A DNA stretch of 37,063 bases from Hadesarchaea archaeon (GTDB lineage: Archaea; Hadarchaeota; Hadarchaeia; Hadarchaeales; JAGGTB01). The translations under genes were made by a program, and so were the position numbers. The notes beneath the pieces are model-generated. The model did not search any database, was not told where the DNA came from, and was given only the letters and a program-made list of their open reading frames with translations. The stretch spans positions 1 through 37,063 of the forward strand of contig JAGGTB010000053.1 of the NCBI GenBank assembly GCA_021163965.1, given 5' to 3'. How positions within the stretch are numbered: position 1 is the stretch's first letter; each line of letters starts with the position of its first letter. Positions 1 to 9,774 of this stretch are shown in pieces.

Positions 1-55
1 GTTAAATTTAGTTAGATTTTTATTGTAAGAATTTGTTAACTTTTCCGGGATTTGG

Positions 56-790
56 GTGGAAAAACGGACGGATGAAAAACTCTACAGAATGAAAGAAGCG
101 TGCGCCATCCTCGGAGTTCATCCCAACACCATCAGATTGTGGGAGAAAAGGGGGAAAATCAGGATAGTGAGATCCCAAGGCGGACACAGAAGGATCCCGA
201 AAAGCGAAATAGAGCGCCTCCTGGGAACCAAATCCACCGCTTTCAGTCCCCCAAAGGCAGAAAAAAGCGCGGATTTTCCCGCTTTTCTAACTTACGTGTT
301 CTCCTATCACCCCGATGACTGGGAACTCGTGAGAAAAGCCATACTCATTAGGGACAATTACGCGTGTAGGAGGTGCGGAAGCGGGGAATCGGTAGACGTC
401 TACCGCAAGGAGGAGGCGGGACCCAACAGCCCGGAGAACCTGATCACCCTCTGCCGGAGATGTCGCGGCATTGAAAGGGGCCCCGAGAAGGTTAGGCGGG
501 AGCAAAAAGTTAGGCCGAAGCCTACCCCAAAGAAGCCGTCACCGCCGAAGGAACTCCCGCGACACGAAATCTTGGACAACCTTAAGCCGGAAGGACTGGC
601 GCAGCGCGCTGCTTTTGGAGATTTGCTCTCTGCGGCGGTCGTTCTCGAAAATTTCACCCCCGAGGATCTCGCATTTCGAGCTAGGTGCCCAGAAAATCTC
701 GCTAAGCTATTTTGCGAGAGGATGAGGGCCAATAACTACGTAATCAGCAAAAATGGCTCATTTAAGCTGAACGTGAGGCTGATTAGGTGA
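56..790 (+). CDS. MerR-type HTH plus HNH/zinc-ribbon nuclease-like protein
   Basis: GTG start. N-term 'YRMKEACAILGVHPNTIRLWEKRGKIRIVRSQGGHRRIPKSEIERLL' is a MerR/excisionase HTH; mid region 'RDNYACRRCGS...NSPENLITLCRRCRG' has an HNH-like layout with paired CxxC. Confidence 0.8.
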   Translation: MEKRTDEKLYRMKEACAILGVHPNTIRLWEKRGKIRIVRSQGGHRRIPKSEIERLLGTKSTAFSPPKAEKSADFPAFLTYVFSYHPDDWELVRKAILIRDNYACRRCGSGESVDVYRKEEAGPNSPENLITLCRRCRGIERGPEKVRREQKVRPKPTPKKPSPPKELPRHEILDNLKPEGLAQRAAFGDLLSAAVVLENFTPEDLAFRARCPENLAKLFCERMRANNYVISKNGSFKLNVRLIR

Positions 791-1665
791 CTTTGTTCGA
801 GGAGAAACTTGGACGCGACAGGCGCCTCGAGGACTACTTCCGGCGCTGGGGGCTGGAGGAAGACCCCTTCAGGCCCGAATTGTCCTCCGCTGAAGCCTTC
901 GCTCCCTTTCAAGAAGCTGACCTCCGCAAGCTCAAGTGCGCGCTTTCCGATGGGAAGGTCTGCGTCCTCACGGGGGGGCTAGGAACGGGGAAGACCACCG
1001 TCTGCGAATTCCTGATCTCATCCCTGAGGGAGGAGAGCCTTACCTCTCCCGATCCGTCGAAGCAAGTCGTCGGCGTGTTCATCCGAGGGGCGACGTGCAA
1101 GTCCGCCGACGAACTCCTCCGCTCCATAATCCTGGGGCTGGAGATGAACCCGGACAAAGACCGAGCAAGCCTGTTCGATATCCTGCACAGGTGGCCCCAG
1201 GAGCACAGAGAGCGTTTGGCGATAGTTATCGATGATGTCTCCGAGAGTGGAGCCGATATGCGCGAAATGGGGGAATTTCTCCGAGTTCTTGCCGATATCC
1301 CCGGAATTTCCCTTTTACTCAACGGGACTCCGGAGCAAATGGGGCGGTTCCTGAACGCCGTGCCGCCCCTGAAGGATAGGGTGCAGGTGACCGTGGAGCT
1401 GAAACCAATGGGGAGGGAGCAAATCGAGGAGCTGATTAGGCTTAGGCTCAGAAGCTCCGGTTGCGACGGGTGGAACGAAATCGTCACCGCGGACGGGTTG
1501 AAGGAGATCTACAAAATTTCTCGGGGGATTCCGAGGCGAGCCCTGAAAGCCGCGAGCAACGCCCTGTACCTCGCCGCGAGGCAGGACAAACCGATCGACG
1601 CGCACATAGCGAGAAGAGCCAACAGGCCACCACTTTTGAGACGTATCCTCCCTTTCCTCAAGTGA
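787..1665 (+). CDS. ExeA/GspA-like AAA ATPase
   Basis: Overlaps previous ORF by 4 nt. 'YFRRWGLEEDPF' N-term, Walker A 'GGLGTGKTT', Walker B 'LAIVIDDV'. Confidence 0.8.
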   Translation: MTLFEEKLGRDRRLEDYFRRWGLEEDPFRPELSSAEAFAPFQEADLRKLKCALSDGKVCVLTGGLGTGKTTVCEFLISSLREESLTSPDPSKQVVGVFIRGATCKSADELLRSIILGLEMNPDKDRASLFDILHRWPQEHRERLAIVIDDVSESGADMREMGEFLRVLADIPGISLLLNGTPEQMGRFLNAVPPLKDRVQVTVELKPMGREQIEELIRLRLRSSGCDGWNEIVTADGLKEIYKISRGIPRRALKAASNALYLAARQDKPIDAHIARRANRPPLLRRILPFLK

Positions 1666-1751
1666 TCCCACACCCACCAAGATATCTTTACTTGTTTCCA
1701 TAATTTGGAAACATTTAAAAACCGTTCAAAAATATTCGTATAGGTGGAAAA

Positions 1752-2198
1752 ATGGTAAAAAATCCGAATCCCGAAACGGGAAAAACGCAAAATCAAGGAG
1801 AAGAAGAGCTCCTTCACGCGGAAAAATGGATTAGTGAAAATTTATTTGCAAAAGCGTTGCTAAAACGATCGCATTTGAATGAAAAGACCCTCAAAGCTTT
1901 GTTATTTCACTCCTGGAGCGAGAACGCGACTTTTGAGGAAATCGCAAAGATGCTTCGCATGCAGCGCCCCGGAGCTTGGAAGCGCTGGCGAAGGGGATAC
2001 GACGCAATAGTGCGCTCCTTCTTCACAATAGAGTTAGCCATTTACGCTGGCGTCCTCGACGTCGAGACGGCGGAGTTCCTCGTAGACGATCTAGTGGACT
2101 ACATCGGACTGGCGCGCGGTAGGGAAGACCTCGACGAACTGCGGTCCCGCATCGAAAAAAGGATCGTGATGATGAAAAAGCGCGGCATTATTGACTAG
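1752..2198 (+). CDS. Hypothetical protein, possible HTH
   Basis: 148-aa ORF; 'ATFEEIAKMLRMQRPGAWKRWRRGYD' reads as a possible helix-turn-helix. Confidence 0.6.
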   Translation: MVKNPNPETGKTQNQGEEELLHAEKWISENLFAKALLKRSHLNEKTLKALLFHSWSENATFEEIAKMLRMQRPGAWKRWRRGYDAIVRSFFTIELAIYAGVLDVETAEFLVDDLVDYIGLARGREDLDELRSRIEKRIVMMKKRGIID

Positions 2199-2323
2199 CA
2201 AGGAAGATCCATACGCAGGCGCGCGCACGTGGAAGAAAGGCGAACAAATGCACATTGGCCCGGTCCATGCCCCGGGTTGGGCCTAACACCCCAAACCCCG
2301 AGCAGGACTAGAACGTTTTCTAT

Positions 2324-2337
2324 CGAAAGATATTTAT
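2324..2337 (+). promoter_or_regulatory. Archaeal BRE/TATA-like promoter of alba
   Basis: 'cgaaagatatttat', ~55 nt upstream of the alba ATG. Confidence 0.5.
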
Positions 2338-2391
2338 CCACTGGAAAATCAAGGAGGAACGTGCACCAAAAAACAAAGGAGGCAGAGATGC

Positions 2392-2724
2392 ATGGCTGAA
2401 GAGAAGGAGAAAGTTGTCGCAGAGAAAGCCCCCGAGAAACCGGCCGCGAAGAGTCAAGAAAACGTCGTCTTCATCGGAAACAAGCCGGTGATGAACTACG
2501 TCCTAGCAGTGATCACGCAGTTCAACGAGGGAGCCGATGAGGTCGTCCTAAAGGCCCGTGGAAGGGCGATCAGCAGAGCCGTGGACGCGGCCGAGATCGT
2601 TAGAAACCGGTTTCTCCAGGGGGTAGAAGTTAGGAACATACAGATAGGAACTGAGGAGGTAACCGGAGATAGCGGAACCTCCAACATCTCGACGATAGAG
2701 ATATCGCTCGGAAAGGGCAGTTAA
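2392..2724 (+). CDS. alba: DNA/RNA-binding protein Alba
   Basis: '[50 protein letters not shown]' is the Alba core. Confidence 0.94.
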   Translation: MAEEKEKVVAEKAPEKPAAKSQENVVFIGNKPVMNYVLAVITQFNEGADEVVLKARGRAISRAVDAAEIVRNRFLQGVEVRNIQIGTEEVTGDSGTSNISTIEISLGKGS

Positions 2725-2791
2725 GCGGCACAAAGCCCTTCCGACACCTTTTTTATTTTTGTTTTCCCATTCCTTCTTGGAGGAAGCTCAC

Positions 2792-3292
2792 ATGAAAATG
2801 CCGATATGCGACTCATGCCTGAGAGGAGGTCCCCTATGCCAGAAATGCGGCAAGAAACTTAAGGAAGGCAAAATATCGGAACTCGACGTGGAAGTCTCCC
2901 GAGCGCTATACGAACTCGCGAGGGAATACCGCGAACTTGAGGGTATAGAACTCGAGCGAGCGCTGAGAGAGAGGGGACTCACCGCCTTGGTCGTAAGGGG
3001 GAGCACTCGCATAGCGGATGAAAAAGATGAGATAATCCGGAAACTTGGAGAACGACTCAACACGAGAGTCAGGTTGGCCGAAAGCGGCGAGGAAATCCGC
3101 AAGCTGGCGCAGGACATTTTGGCTCCGGCCAGGGTCAACGGGGTTAACATTCTGTTCAAGAAAGGGGGAGGAGAGGAATACCGCGTGCGAATCAAGAGAA
3201 CCGACCTGATGCTCCTGCCCTCCGGAATCGACACATTGCAGAAGATTATGGGCGAAGTAACCAGTAAAGACATTAAGTTCGTCTTCGAGTAG
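2792..3292 (+). CDS. Zn-ribbon/KH-type archaeal protein (NusA-like family)
   Basis: Start trimmed to ATG at 2792; 'MKMPICDSCLRGGPLCQKCGKKLKEGKISELDVEVSRALYEL' N-term and KH-like C-term. Confidence 0.72.
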   Translation: MKMPICDSCLRGGPLCQKCGKKLKEGKISELDVEVSRALYELAREYRELEGIELERALRERGLTALVVRGSTRIADEKDEIIRKLGERLNTRVRLAESGEEIRKLAQDILAPARVNGVNILFKKGGGEEYRVRIKRTDLMLLPSGIDTLQKIMGEVTSKDIKFVFE

Positions 3293-3300
3293 GAATTTGT

Positions 3301-4617
3301 ATGCAACTCGACGACCTCGGCGAATGGCGGCGGACCCATCTCTCCTGCGAGGTCAAGGCCGAACTGGCAGGCGAGGAAGTCATCGTGATGGGAAATGTCA
3401 CAGACATCCGGGACTTGGGTGGAATTAAATTCTTCCTTTTGAGGGACATCGGGGGGACCGTGCAAATCACCGCGCCCAAGTCCAGCGTCAGTGCAAACGT
3501 CCTCGAAAAGATAGACTCCCTCACCAGAGAATCCGTCGTCGCAGTAAGGGGAAAAATCACCACGGCAAAGCAGGCCCCCAGAGGTGTAGAGATCGTGCCG
3601 CTGGAGATCAAGATACTAAACCTGGCCAAGACCCCCCTGCCGCTAGACCCCATGGGAAGGGTCAAAGCCGACTTGGATACGAGGCTCGACGCTCGCTCCT
3701 TGGACCTCCGCCGACCCAAGCCCGCGGCGATATTCAAGATCCGCCACCACGCGCTCCAGAGCGCGCGCGAGTTCTTGCTCTCAAGGGGATTTATGGAGGT
3801 CAACACGCCAAAGATCGTGGCATCCGCGACGGAGAGCGGAGCGGCTCTCTTCCCGATTTCCTACTTCGAGCGCGAGGCATTCCTGAGCCAAAGCCCTCAA
3901 CTTTACAAGGAAGTGCTCACGGGGTGCTTCGAGCGCGTTTTCGAGGTGGGACCGATTTTCCGCGCCGAAGAACACGATACCTCCCGCCACCTCAATGAGG
4001 CGATTTCGATCGACATCGAGATGGCGTTCGCGACTGCCGAGGATGTGATGTGCACCCTCGAGGACCTGATCGTGCGGGTATTCTCGGAAGTCAAGCGAAG
4101 ATGCGCCGAGGAGCTGAAAATCCTCGAGCATGAGCTGGAGGTCCCGAAGAAGCCCTTCCCCCGCCTGACATACGACGAGGCCCTCGAGGAACTGGAGAAA
4201 AGGGGCGTGAAAGTTCCTTGGGGGAAAGACCTCCCGACGCCAGCTGAACGAAAGCTGGGTGAGATAATCGGAGGAGCCTACTTTGTGATCGACTGGCCGA
4301 CGGAAATCAAACCGTTCTACATTCACCCGAAAAAAGAAAACCCGAAGTTGTGCGAGGCATTCGACCTGATGTTTGAGGGCCTGGAGCTGGCCTCGGGAGG
4401 CACGCGCATTCATCGGGAAGAGCTACTCGTAAAACAACTGAAGCAGAAGGGGCTCAATCCCAGGAACTTCGAATCTCACCTTAAGAACATGATAGCAGTT
4501 CCCCCTCACGCGGGTTGGGGACTCGGGCTGGACCGCTTAACGATGGCGCTCACGGGGGCCGACAACATCCGGGAGGTGGTTCTCTTTCCGCGGGATAGGA
4601 GAAGGCTCACGCCGTGA
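3301..4617 (+). CDS. aspS: Aspartyl-tRNA synthetase, archaeal type
   Basis: Class II motifs 'FEVGPIFRAEEHDTSRHLNE' and 'GWGLGLDRLTMALTG...REVVLFPRDRRRLTP'; N-terminal OB fold. Confidence 0.97.
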   Translation: MQLDDLGEWRRTHLSCEVKAELAGEEVIVMGNVTDIRDLGGIKFFLLRDIGGTVQITAPKSSVSANVLEKIDSLTRESVVAVRGKITTAKQAPRGVEIVPLEIKILNLAKTPLPLDPMGRVKADLDTRLDARSLDLRRPKPAAIFKIRHHALQSAREFLLSRGFMEVNTPKIVASATESGAALFPISYFEREAFLSQSPQLYKEVLTGCFERVFEVGPIFRAEEHDTSRHLNEAISIDIEMAFATAEDVMCTLEDLIVRVFSEVKRRCAEELKILEHELEVPKKPFPRLTYDEALEELEKRGVKVPWGKDLPTPAERKLGEIIGGAYFVIDWPTEIKPFYIHPKKENPKLCEAFDLMFEGLELASGGTRIHREELLVKQLKQKGLNPRNFESHLKNMIAVPPHAGWGLGLDRLTMALTGADNIREVVLFPRDRRRLTP

Positions 4618-4666
4618 ACCGCCCGAAACTTTAGTTAGAATCCAGGTGGAATTGCAACCGGAGCTG

Positions 4667-5854
4667 TTACAGGAGCCCTCTGAGCTTCCACAGCAACTTC
4701 GGATTCGCCTTCACCAGAACCTTGAGCATATCAGTCAAACTTATCCTATCAAACTTCACGCCTCGAAGCACCTCCGCCAGCTTGTCCAATTCCCCATCGG
4801 ATAGGCCCAGAAGTATCTCCTTAGCCTTGAGATACCTCGTCAACCTCTTTCCCATGGCCTCTTTCCAGCGCCTCTCGTATTCCTTTAACCTCTCCTTCGA
4901 GGTGTCCCCCTCTTCGACCGCCTTAGCTGCGACCTCTCCGGCGATCGTGCCAGCGCGCATAGCCGAGTCTATCCCTCCCCCAGTTAGGGGGTTGACCTGC
5001 CGGGCAGCATCCCCAACGACCATAAGGCTGTCCCCTACCGTCTCTTCAATGGGGCCGCAGACCGGGACCCCTCCGACATTCACCTCCACGATCTTCCCCT
5101 TCGAGAGCCCCGGCATCCGTGAGACGAAATCCCTGAGGTACTCGATCGGCCTCCTTTCGGCGCGACTTCCCAGAACTCCAAGTCCAACGTTTGCCAAATC
5201 GTCTCCTTTCGGGAAGACCCACGCATACCCCCCAGGGCTTATCCTACTTCCGAGGTAGAACTCCAGCATCGAGAGCGACTCGAAGTCCACGCCGACCATC
5301 TGGAACTGCGCACAGGTCTCTATATCGTCGAACCTCAGCGCGGTATTCAGCCCAGCCCACCTAGCCACGCGGGAACCTACCCCGTCAGCGGCGATGACGA
5401 CGTCCGCAGCGACCTCGAACTTCCCGTCCAGCCCGACTCCCCTTATTCCCCCGATCCTGCCGTTCTTGAAAACCAGCCCGTTAACGTAGGAGCCGATCAT
5501 CGCTTCAGCGCCGGCCTTTACCGCTCTCACCGCCAAAAACTTATCGAATACCTTTCGGTTGAGGACGTACCCCACCTTCCCAGTAACTTTTTTCTCCGAG
5601 ATGCGGATCTCTATCCCCGATGGAGAGACTATTTTGACAGCATTTGTGCGATTCACCGCCCATCTTCTGTCGGGTTTAATTCCGAGTTCGTTTAGGATAT
5701 CCTCCGCGATGGCTTCTCCGCATTGGACTGGGACCCCTAACTCCCGCCGCCGATCGACCATTAAAACTCTGGCGCCGTTTTTGGCCGCGGAATATGCCGC
5801 AGTCGAGCCAGCGGGACCCGCCCCCACCACCACTACGTCGTATTTATCTTCCAT
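4667..5854 (-). CDS. Geranylgeranyl reductase family protein
   Basis: 'YDVVVVGAGPAGSTAAYSAAKNGARVLMVDRR', 'GDAARQVNPLTGGGIDSAMRAG'. Start moved to ATG at 5854 because the upstream extension is the ferredoxin gene in another frame. Confidence 0.9.
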   Translation of the reverse strand: MEDKYDVVVVGAGPAGSTAAYSAAKNGARVLMVDRRRELGVPVQCGEAIAEDILNELGIKPDRRWAVNRTNAVKIVSPSGIEIRISEKKVTGKVGYVLNRKVFDKFLAVRAVKAGAEAMIGSYVNGLVFKNGRIGGIRGVGLDGKFEVAADVVIAADGVGSRVARWAGLNTALRFDDIETCAQFQMVGVDFESLSMLEFYLGSRISPGGYAWVFPKGDDLANVGLGVLGSRAERRPIEYLRDFVSRMPGLSKGKIVEVNVGGVPVCGPIEETVGDSLMVVGDAARQVNPLTGGGIDSAMRAGTIAGEVAAKAVEEGDTSKERLKEYERRWKEAMGKRLTRYLKAKEILLGLSDGELDKLAEVLRGVKFDRISLTDMLKVLVKANPKLLWKLRGLL

Positions 5855-6012
5855 CACTTTATCGCCCCGACCGGACAAATTTTCCGGCACGCGCCGCAAT
5901 CCGTGCATCGCTCATTGGGCCTCACGTAGCTGTCTGTGGCCTCTATCGCATCGACGGGGCAGATGCTTACGCAAGCGCCGCACCTCAGGCAGAGACTTGA
6001 GTCGACTTCCAT
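5854..6012 (-). CDS. 2x[4Fe-4S] ferredoxin, 52 aa
   Basis: Minus-strand translation MEVDSSLCLRCGACVSICPVDAIEATDSYVRPNERCTDCGACRKICPVGAIK*; two CxxCxxCxxxCP motifs. Below the ORF-track length cutoff. Stop overlaps GGR start (TGATG). Confidence 0.92.
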   Translation of the reverse strand: MEVDSSLCLRCGACVSICPVDAIEATDSYVRPNERCTDCGACRKICPVGAIK

Positions 6013-6135
6013 TCGAAGACCAATTAGTAGCTAATACCTACCCTTTAATATAAAATTGAGGAATTGTGGTGGTCTGTGCGATTGAAATTTTCCGGCTTTA
6101 AATGAGCTTCAATCAAAAACCATAGTGGGGGAGAG

Positions 6136-6474
6136 GTGAGACCCAAAGGCGGACTCGCGGTCTCAGATGTAATCCGATCGATGATGCGCTGCGGCTTTGA
6201 CCGGGACGAAATATACGACGTTCTAGTTGGGATAGGATTGCCCGGAGAACAGGTTCACCTCTTGATCGATCGTGTCTCCGCCGAACTAGAGGAAATGGAA
6301 CTTGAGCCAAGACCCTCTAAGTTGGAGAAAACCCTGCAGAAGACGCTGGAGGAAGCGCTGGCGAGAATAAAAATTGAACTGTTCGCGGAACTTGCTCCAG
6401 TCGTGCGGAAAATAAATGATATTGCAGAGATGCTCGAAAGTCTTGAGTCCCGGGAAACTAAGAAAAAAGCCTGA
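6136..6474 (+). CDS. Hypothetical protein, helical/coiled-coil
   Basis: 112-aa ORF with GTG start, no overlapping better ORF. Confidence 0.6.
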   Translation: MRPKGGLAVSDVIRSMMRCGFDRDEIYDVLVGIGLPGEQVHLLIDRVSAELEEMELEPRPSKLEKTLQKTLEEALARIKIELFAELAPVVRKINDIAEMLESLESRETKKKA

Positions 6475-6489
6475 GCTAAACCTTTGAAT

Positions 6490-8715
6490 TTACCCATGTT
6501 GTACGTGAAAAAGACTAAGGCTTACGACCACCAACCTGAAGTCGAACTTCTTCTCCGGAAGCTCACAACGATACGCCAAGGGCTTGTGAGCCGCCCGCAG
6601 GGGAGAATCCCCGTCCTCGGGCATCGGCCTGACGAGGGTTGGGTTCTCGTAGTCGAAGATCTCCTCGAGAGGATTATCCCTCAGCTCCAAGGTGACGTTC
6701 CACTGGGCCCAGTAGATAGTCGTCCCGATGAACCAGAGGTAAATGGGAGTCGGAAGGGATGGGGCGAATCGGCCGACGGGATCCTCACGCTCGTACCTGA
6801 TGTCGGCGACCTCGAACTCGTGAAAAACGGATATACCGGGATCTGACCTTATGGGCTCCGGAGGCGCCAGCTCGTAGGCCTGCTCGCGATCGAATGTGCT
6901 CGGAAGCACAAAACTCTGCTCCATGGCGTCGAGGAGGTCGCCATCAATATCCCATTTTGTGAGGTCGCCTTGAAGCGAATCAAAAGCTTCCGCGAGATCC
7001 TCCAACCTATCCAAATTCGTCAAGACTTCCTCTAAAACTAACTTGAGACCTCCAATTGTCGGCTCGCCCCCCTCAATCAAGTACCCTCGAACTGTTTTGG
7101 TAACCGGATCGGCATTTGGGTCCTTCCCAGGGTCAGGATATTCTACATAGGTCTCGAACCAGTTCGGTTCTGGACGCTCTAAAAGAGTTTCCAACTCGCT
7201 AGATACTCGGGAGAAGGTTGGCCGAAAGTTATCCTCAGCGTCGCCGATGAAATTTTCGAACTCCTCGATCGCCTTGTGAACTCGCTCGCGGGCATCCCCC
7301 AAGATCCTCTCAATCTCGCTAAGATTGTCCTCAGCGCTAGCAAGACGTTTCTCCAGTTCTCCCGGGAAAATCGAACTGATCTCCGAAGGCACGTGGAGCC
7401 CGGGCTCACAGGCGCACAACTCAAACTTGATGTCGTCCAAAGCACGCTCCACGCCAGAAAACGCGCGCAAAATCTGCTTAGCCAGAGCCCCATCGCCACT
7501 CGTGAAATTGTTGTAGAGCTGAGCCATCAGGGAGTCATCAGAGGCGATTTCCTCTAAGAGTTCCAGAACCTGCCGGAAATTTTCCTCTGCACGCTGCACG
7601 TGAAGCTTCCCTCCCTCCAAGCCAGATAGAACGCCCTCAAGACGCGACAGCGGGGTGGAATAAGCTAGTCTGAAATCCTCGCATAGTTCTCCGAACCTTT
7701 CCCTAACTCTCTCCACATTGGATTCCTCAACGAAGGAGAGGATGTCCTCCAACCCCCCATCGACTTTTACCCTCAAATCCCCCAGATCGAGGTCCACAAT
7801 GTCCTCCACCGCGGATTGTACTTCGGCAAGCTCGCGCTCGGCTCCCTCGAGTTCCTCCAGAACGTCTTCCACCCTCTTGGCCACCTCGCCGATGTGCGAT
7901 GTGTTCAAGGGGTTACCCACGACCACCGAGCTGTATCCCCAAGGAATTTGCTGCACGTCGCCGATTTCACATAGACTAAGAGCCGTGGCAAGATAGTCCG
8001 AAGATCCGAAGGTTGAAAGCTCCTGGGAGGCCCACGCGAGTTGGAACAACGCCTGGGACTTAAACTTGCTCAAAGTCACTTGTCTCCCCACTAGAGCTTC
8101 GGCATATGCCGCCATGTACTCCGCGTATTTCCACTTGTCCTCGATGCTATCCAAGTCTCCCGCGAACCCCTCCAAGAGATCCTCGAGTAAATAGTAACGA
8201 GAGTCAATTATTATCTCGAAGTTCTCATACGTCAACCTGAACCCCAGACTGTTATCCGGGGCGTTAGCCTCAATGACGCACCCGGGGATCGAGACGAGGG
8301 CAACGACGTAGCCGTTCTCCCAAGGGGAGATGTCCACGGATGCCGACTCCTGCCCCATTTCCAACCTTACATCGAGGCCGAAACTTCCGTTCCAAGGATC
8401 CAAGGAGGACAAAAACTCGTTGAGGTTTTTACTAGCTATCCTCTCAATCGCCAGCTCCCGGTCTTCCCTCCCCCGATAACCGCTCGCGTTCTTGCTCACC
8501 TTCCAAAGAGCATCGTAAACGGAGTAGCGCGCGGCCTGCCTGAGCGCACTCTGAACGCTCCCGGCCTCGCTCAAGAGCAAGCTCTCTACCATATCGTCCG
8601 CGCTCTCCATCTTGACCCTGTGCTCATCCCACGAGAAATGCTCGATGAGCGCCGCCGTTAAGATGATGAGAAAAACTCCAACGACCGTAAACGCCGCGTA
8701 TCCCCTCTCGTTCAT
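6490..8715 (-). CDS. Large single-TM-anchored coiled-coil protein, last gene of pilin-like operon
   Basis: 741 aa; N-term 'MNERGYAAFTVVGVFLIILTAALIEHF' TM, long extracytoplasmic helical region; ATGA overlap with upstream gene. Confidence 0.85.
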   Translation of the reverse strand: MNERGYAAFTVVGVFLIILTAALIEHFSWDEHRVKMESADDMVESLLLSEAGSVQSALRQAARYSVYDALWKVSKNASGYRGREDRELAIERIASKNLNEFLSSLDPWNGSFGLDVRLEMGQESASVDISPWENGYVVALVSIPGCVIEANAPDNSLGFRLTYENFEIIIDSRYYLLEDLLEGFAGDLDSIEDKWKYAEYMAAYAEALVGRQVTLSKFKSQALFQLAWASQELSTFGSSDYLATALSLCEIGDVQQIPWGYSSVVVGNPLNTSHIGEVAKRVEDVLEELEGAERELAEVQSAVEDIVDLDLGDLRVKVDGGLEDILSFVEESNVERVRERFGELCEDFRLAYSTPLSRLEGVLSGLEGGKLHVQRAEENFRQVLELLEEIASDDSLMAQLYNNFTSGDGALAKQILRAFSGVERALDDIKFELCACEPGLHVPSEISSIFPGELEKRLASAEDNLSEIERILGDARERVHKAIEEFENFIGDAEDNFRPTFSRVSSELETLLERPEPNWFETYVEYPDPGKDPNADPVTKTVRGYLIEGGEPTIGGLKLVLEEVLTNLDRLEDLAEAFDSLQGDLTKWDIDGDLLDAMEQSFVLPSTFDREQAYELAPPEPIRSDPGISVFHEFEVADIRYEREDPVGRFAPSLPTPIYLWFIGTTIYWAQWNVTLELRDNPLEEIFDYENPTLVRPMPEDGDSPLRAAHKPLAYRCELPEKKFDFRLVVVSLSLFHVQHG

Positions 8716-9335
8716 TTAGACCACAACTCCAAAGTCATCACGAGCACCAATCGAGACCTGGAAGCCTTGAGGTCCCACTCCCGAGCACCCGTGAGCACCG
8801 GTGGAAGGGGCCAAGAGACGCTCTCCGAACACAACTTCTCAGGCCCCCGATCGCTCTCGACCACGAGCTCGAAGTTGGTGACCTCCCCGGAGCGCTCTAC
8901 GGGGGCGATCTCCGCTACGAACCTGTAGCCAAATCTTCCCCCGACGAGCTCATCGAGTGCACGCTTTAGAAAATCCCGAACTTTCCCATCGAATTCGGGA
9001 TTAGAGCTGAGAATTGGCCCATTCCCCCTTGGCCCCGGCCGAGGGTTCAGGATAGCGTCCTCCGCGATGAGCTGAACAAAGGTCTTGCGTTTCAGAACGA
9101 ACTCAGACTTCCAGATGGTCTCAATGCTCGGGTGAAACGAAAACTCACCAATTTCCCCGACGGTCCCCCACTGAAGGGAAACTAAGGCTCTCCTAGCGAC
9201 GCTCGTAGCATAGCGTTGTGAGAGCCAGTCGGAGTCGTGGAAACTCATCGAAATCAGTGCGGAACTTCCGAGCGCCACCATAGAGGCAAACAAGAGCAGG
9301 TCTAGAGTTTGACCTACGCCCCCGTTTTCTTTCAT
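8712..9335 (-). CDS. Single-TM pilin/pseudopilin-like protein
   Basis: N-term 'GGVGQTLDLLLFASMVALGSSALISMSF' TM; operon context. Confidence 0.75.
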   Translation of the reverse strand: MKENGGVGQTLDLLLFASMVALGSSALISMSFHDSDWLSQRYATSVARRALVSLQWGTVGEIGEFSFHPSIETIWKSEFVLKRKTFVQLIAEDAILNPRPGPRGNGPILSSNPEFDGKVRDFLKRALDELVGGRFGYRFVAEIAPVERSGEVTNFELVVESDRGPEKLCSESVSWPLPPVLTGAREWDLKASRSRLVLVMTLELWSK

Positions 9336-9336
9336 T

Positions 9337-9774
9337 TTACTCCCTCCAGACCCATACCGTTAGATCACCTAACCCACGTACTTCTCCCTCATCCCCGACT
9401 ACGGCGGGTAGCTCAACAGAAAGCGGGTCATCAGCCGGCTCTGGGCCGTATGATAACAACGTTTTCCCATCAGACGACTTGACCTCAACCCTGAGGATCA
9501 TTCCCTCGTCGAACGGGGTTTCCGAAAACTTCTGCAACTCACATCCGAAATCATTACACGTTATTATGCCGATCTCATTTTTCTCTCCCCCGCATGTGGC
9601 ACCGTTCGTCAAGGCCTCCGCGACGCTCAGAGCAAAACCGAAATCCTCTTGGAACTTGACGCTCTCCCTATGGGCCTCGTACGAGTTTGCCAAAGTTAGG
9701 ATGAAGACGGACAACAAGGCAGTGGCAAAGACCACTGAGAGGAGATCCTCCCCCAGAGTTATTTGGGACATCAA
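9337..9774 (-). CDS. Single-TM pilin/pseudopilin-like protein
   Basis: N-term 'LGEDLLSVVFATALLSVFILTLANSYEA'; polar C-terminal domain with two cysteines. Confidence 0.75.
   Translation of the reverse strand: MMSQITLGEDLLSVVFATALLSVFILTLANSYEAHRESVKFQEDFGFALSVAEALTNGATCGGEKNEIGIITCNDFGCELQKFSETPFDEGMILRVEVKSSDGKTLLSYGPEPADDPLSVELPAVVGDEGEVRGLGDLTVWVWRE

Noticed and set aside
2788-3465. 225-aa minus-strand ORF
   Set aside because: Serine/arginine-rich shadow ORF antisense to the KH-like protein and aspS.
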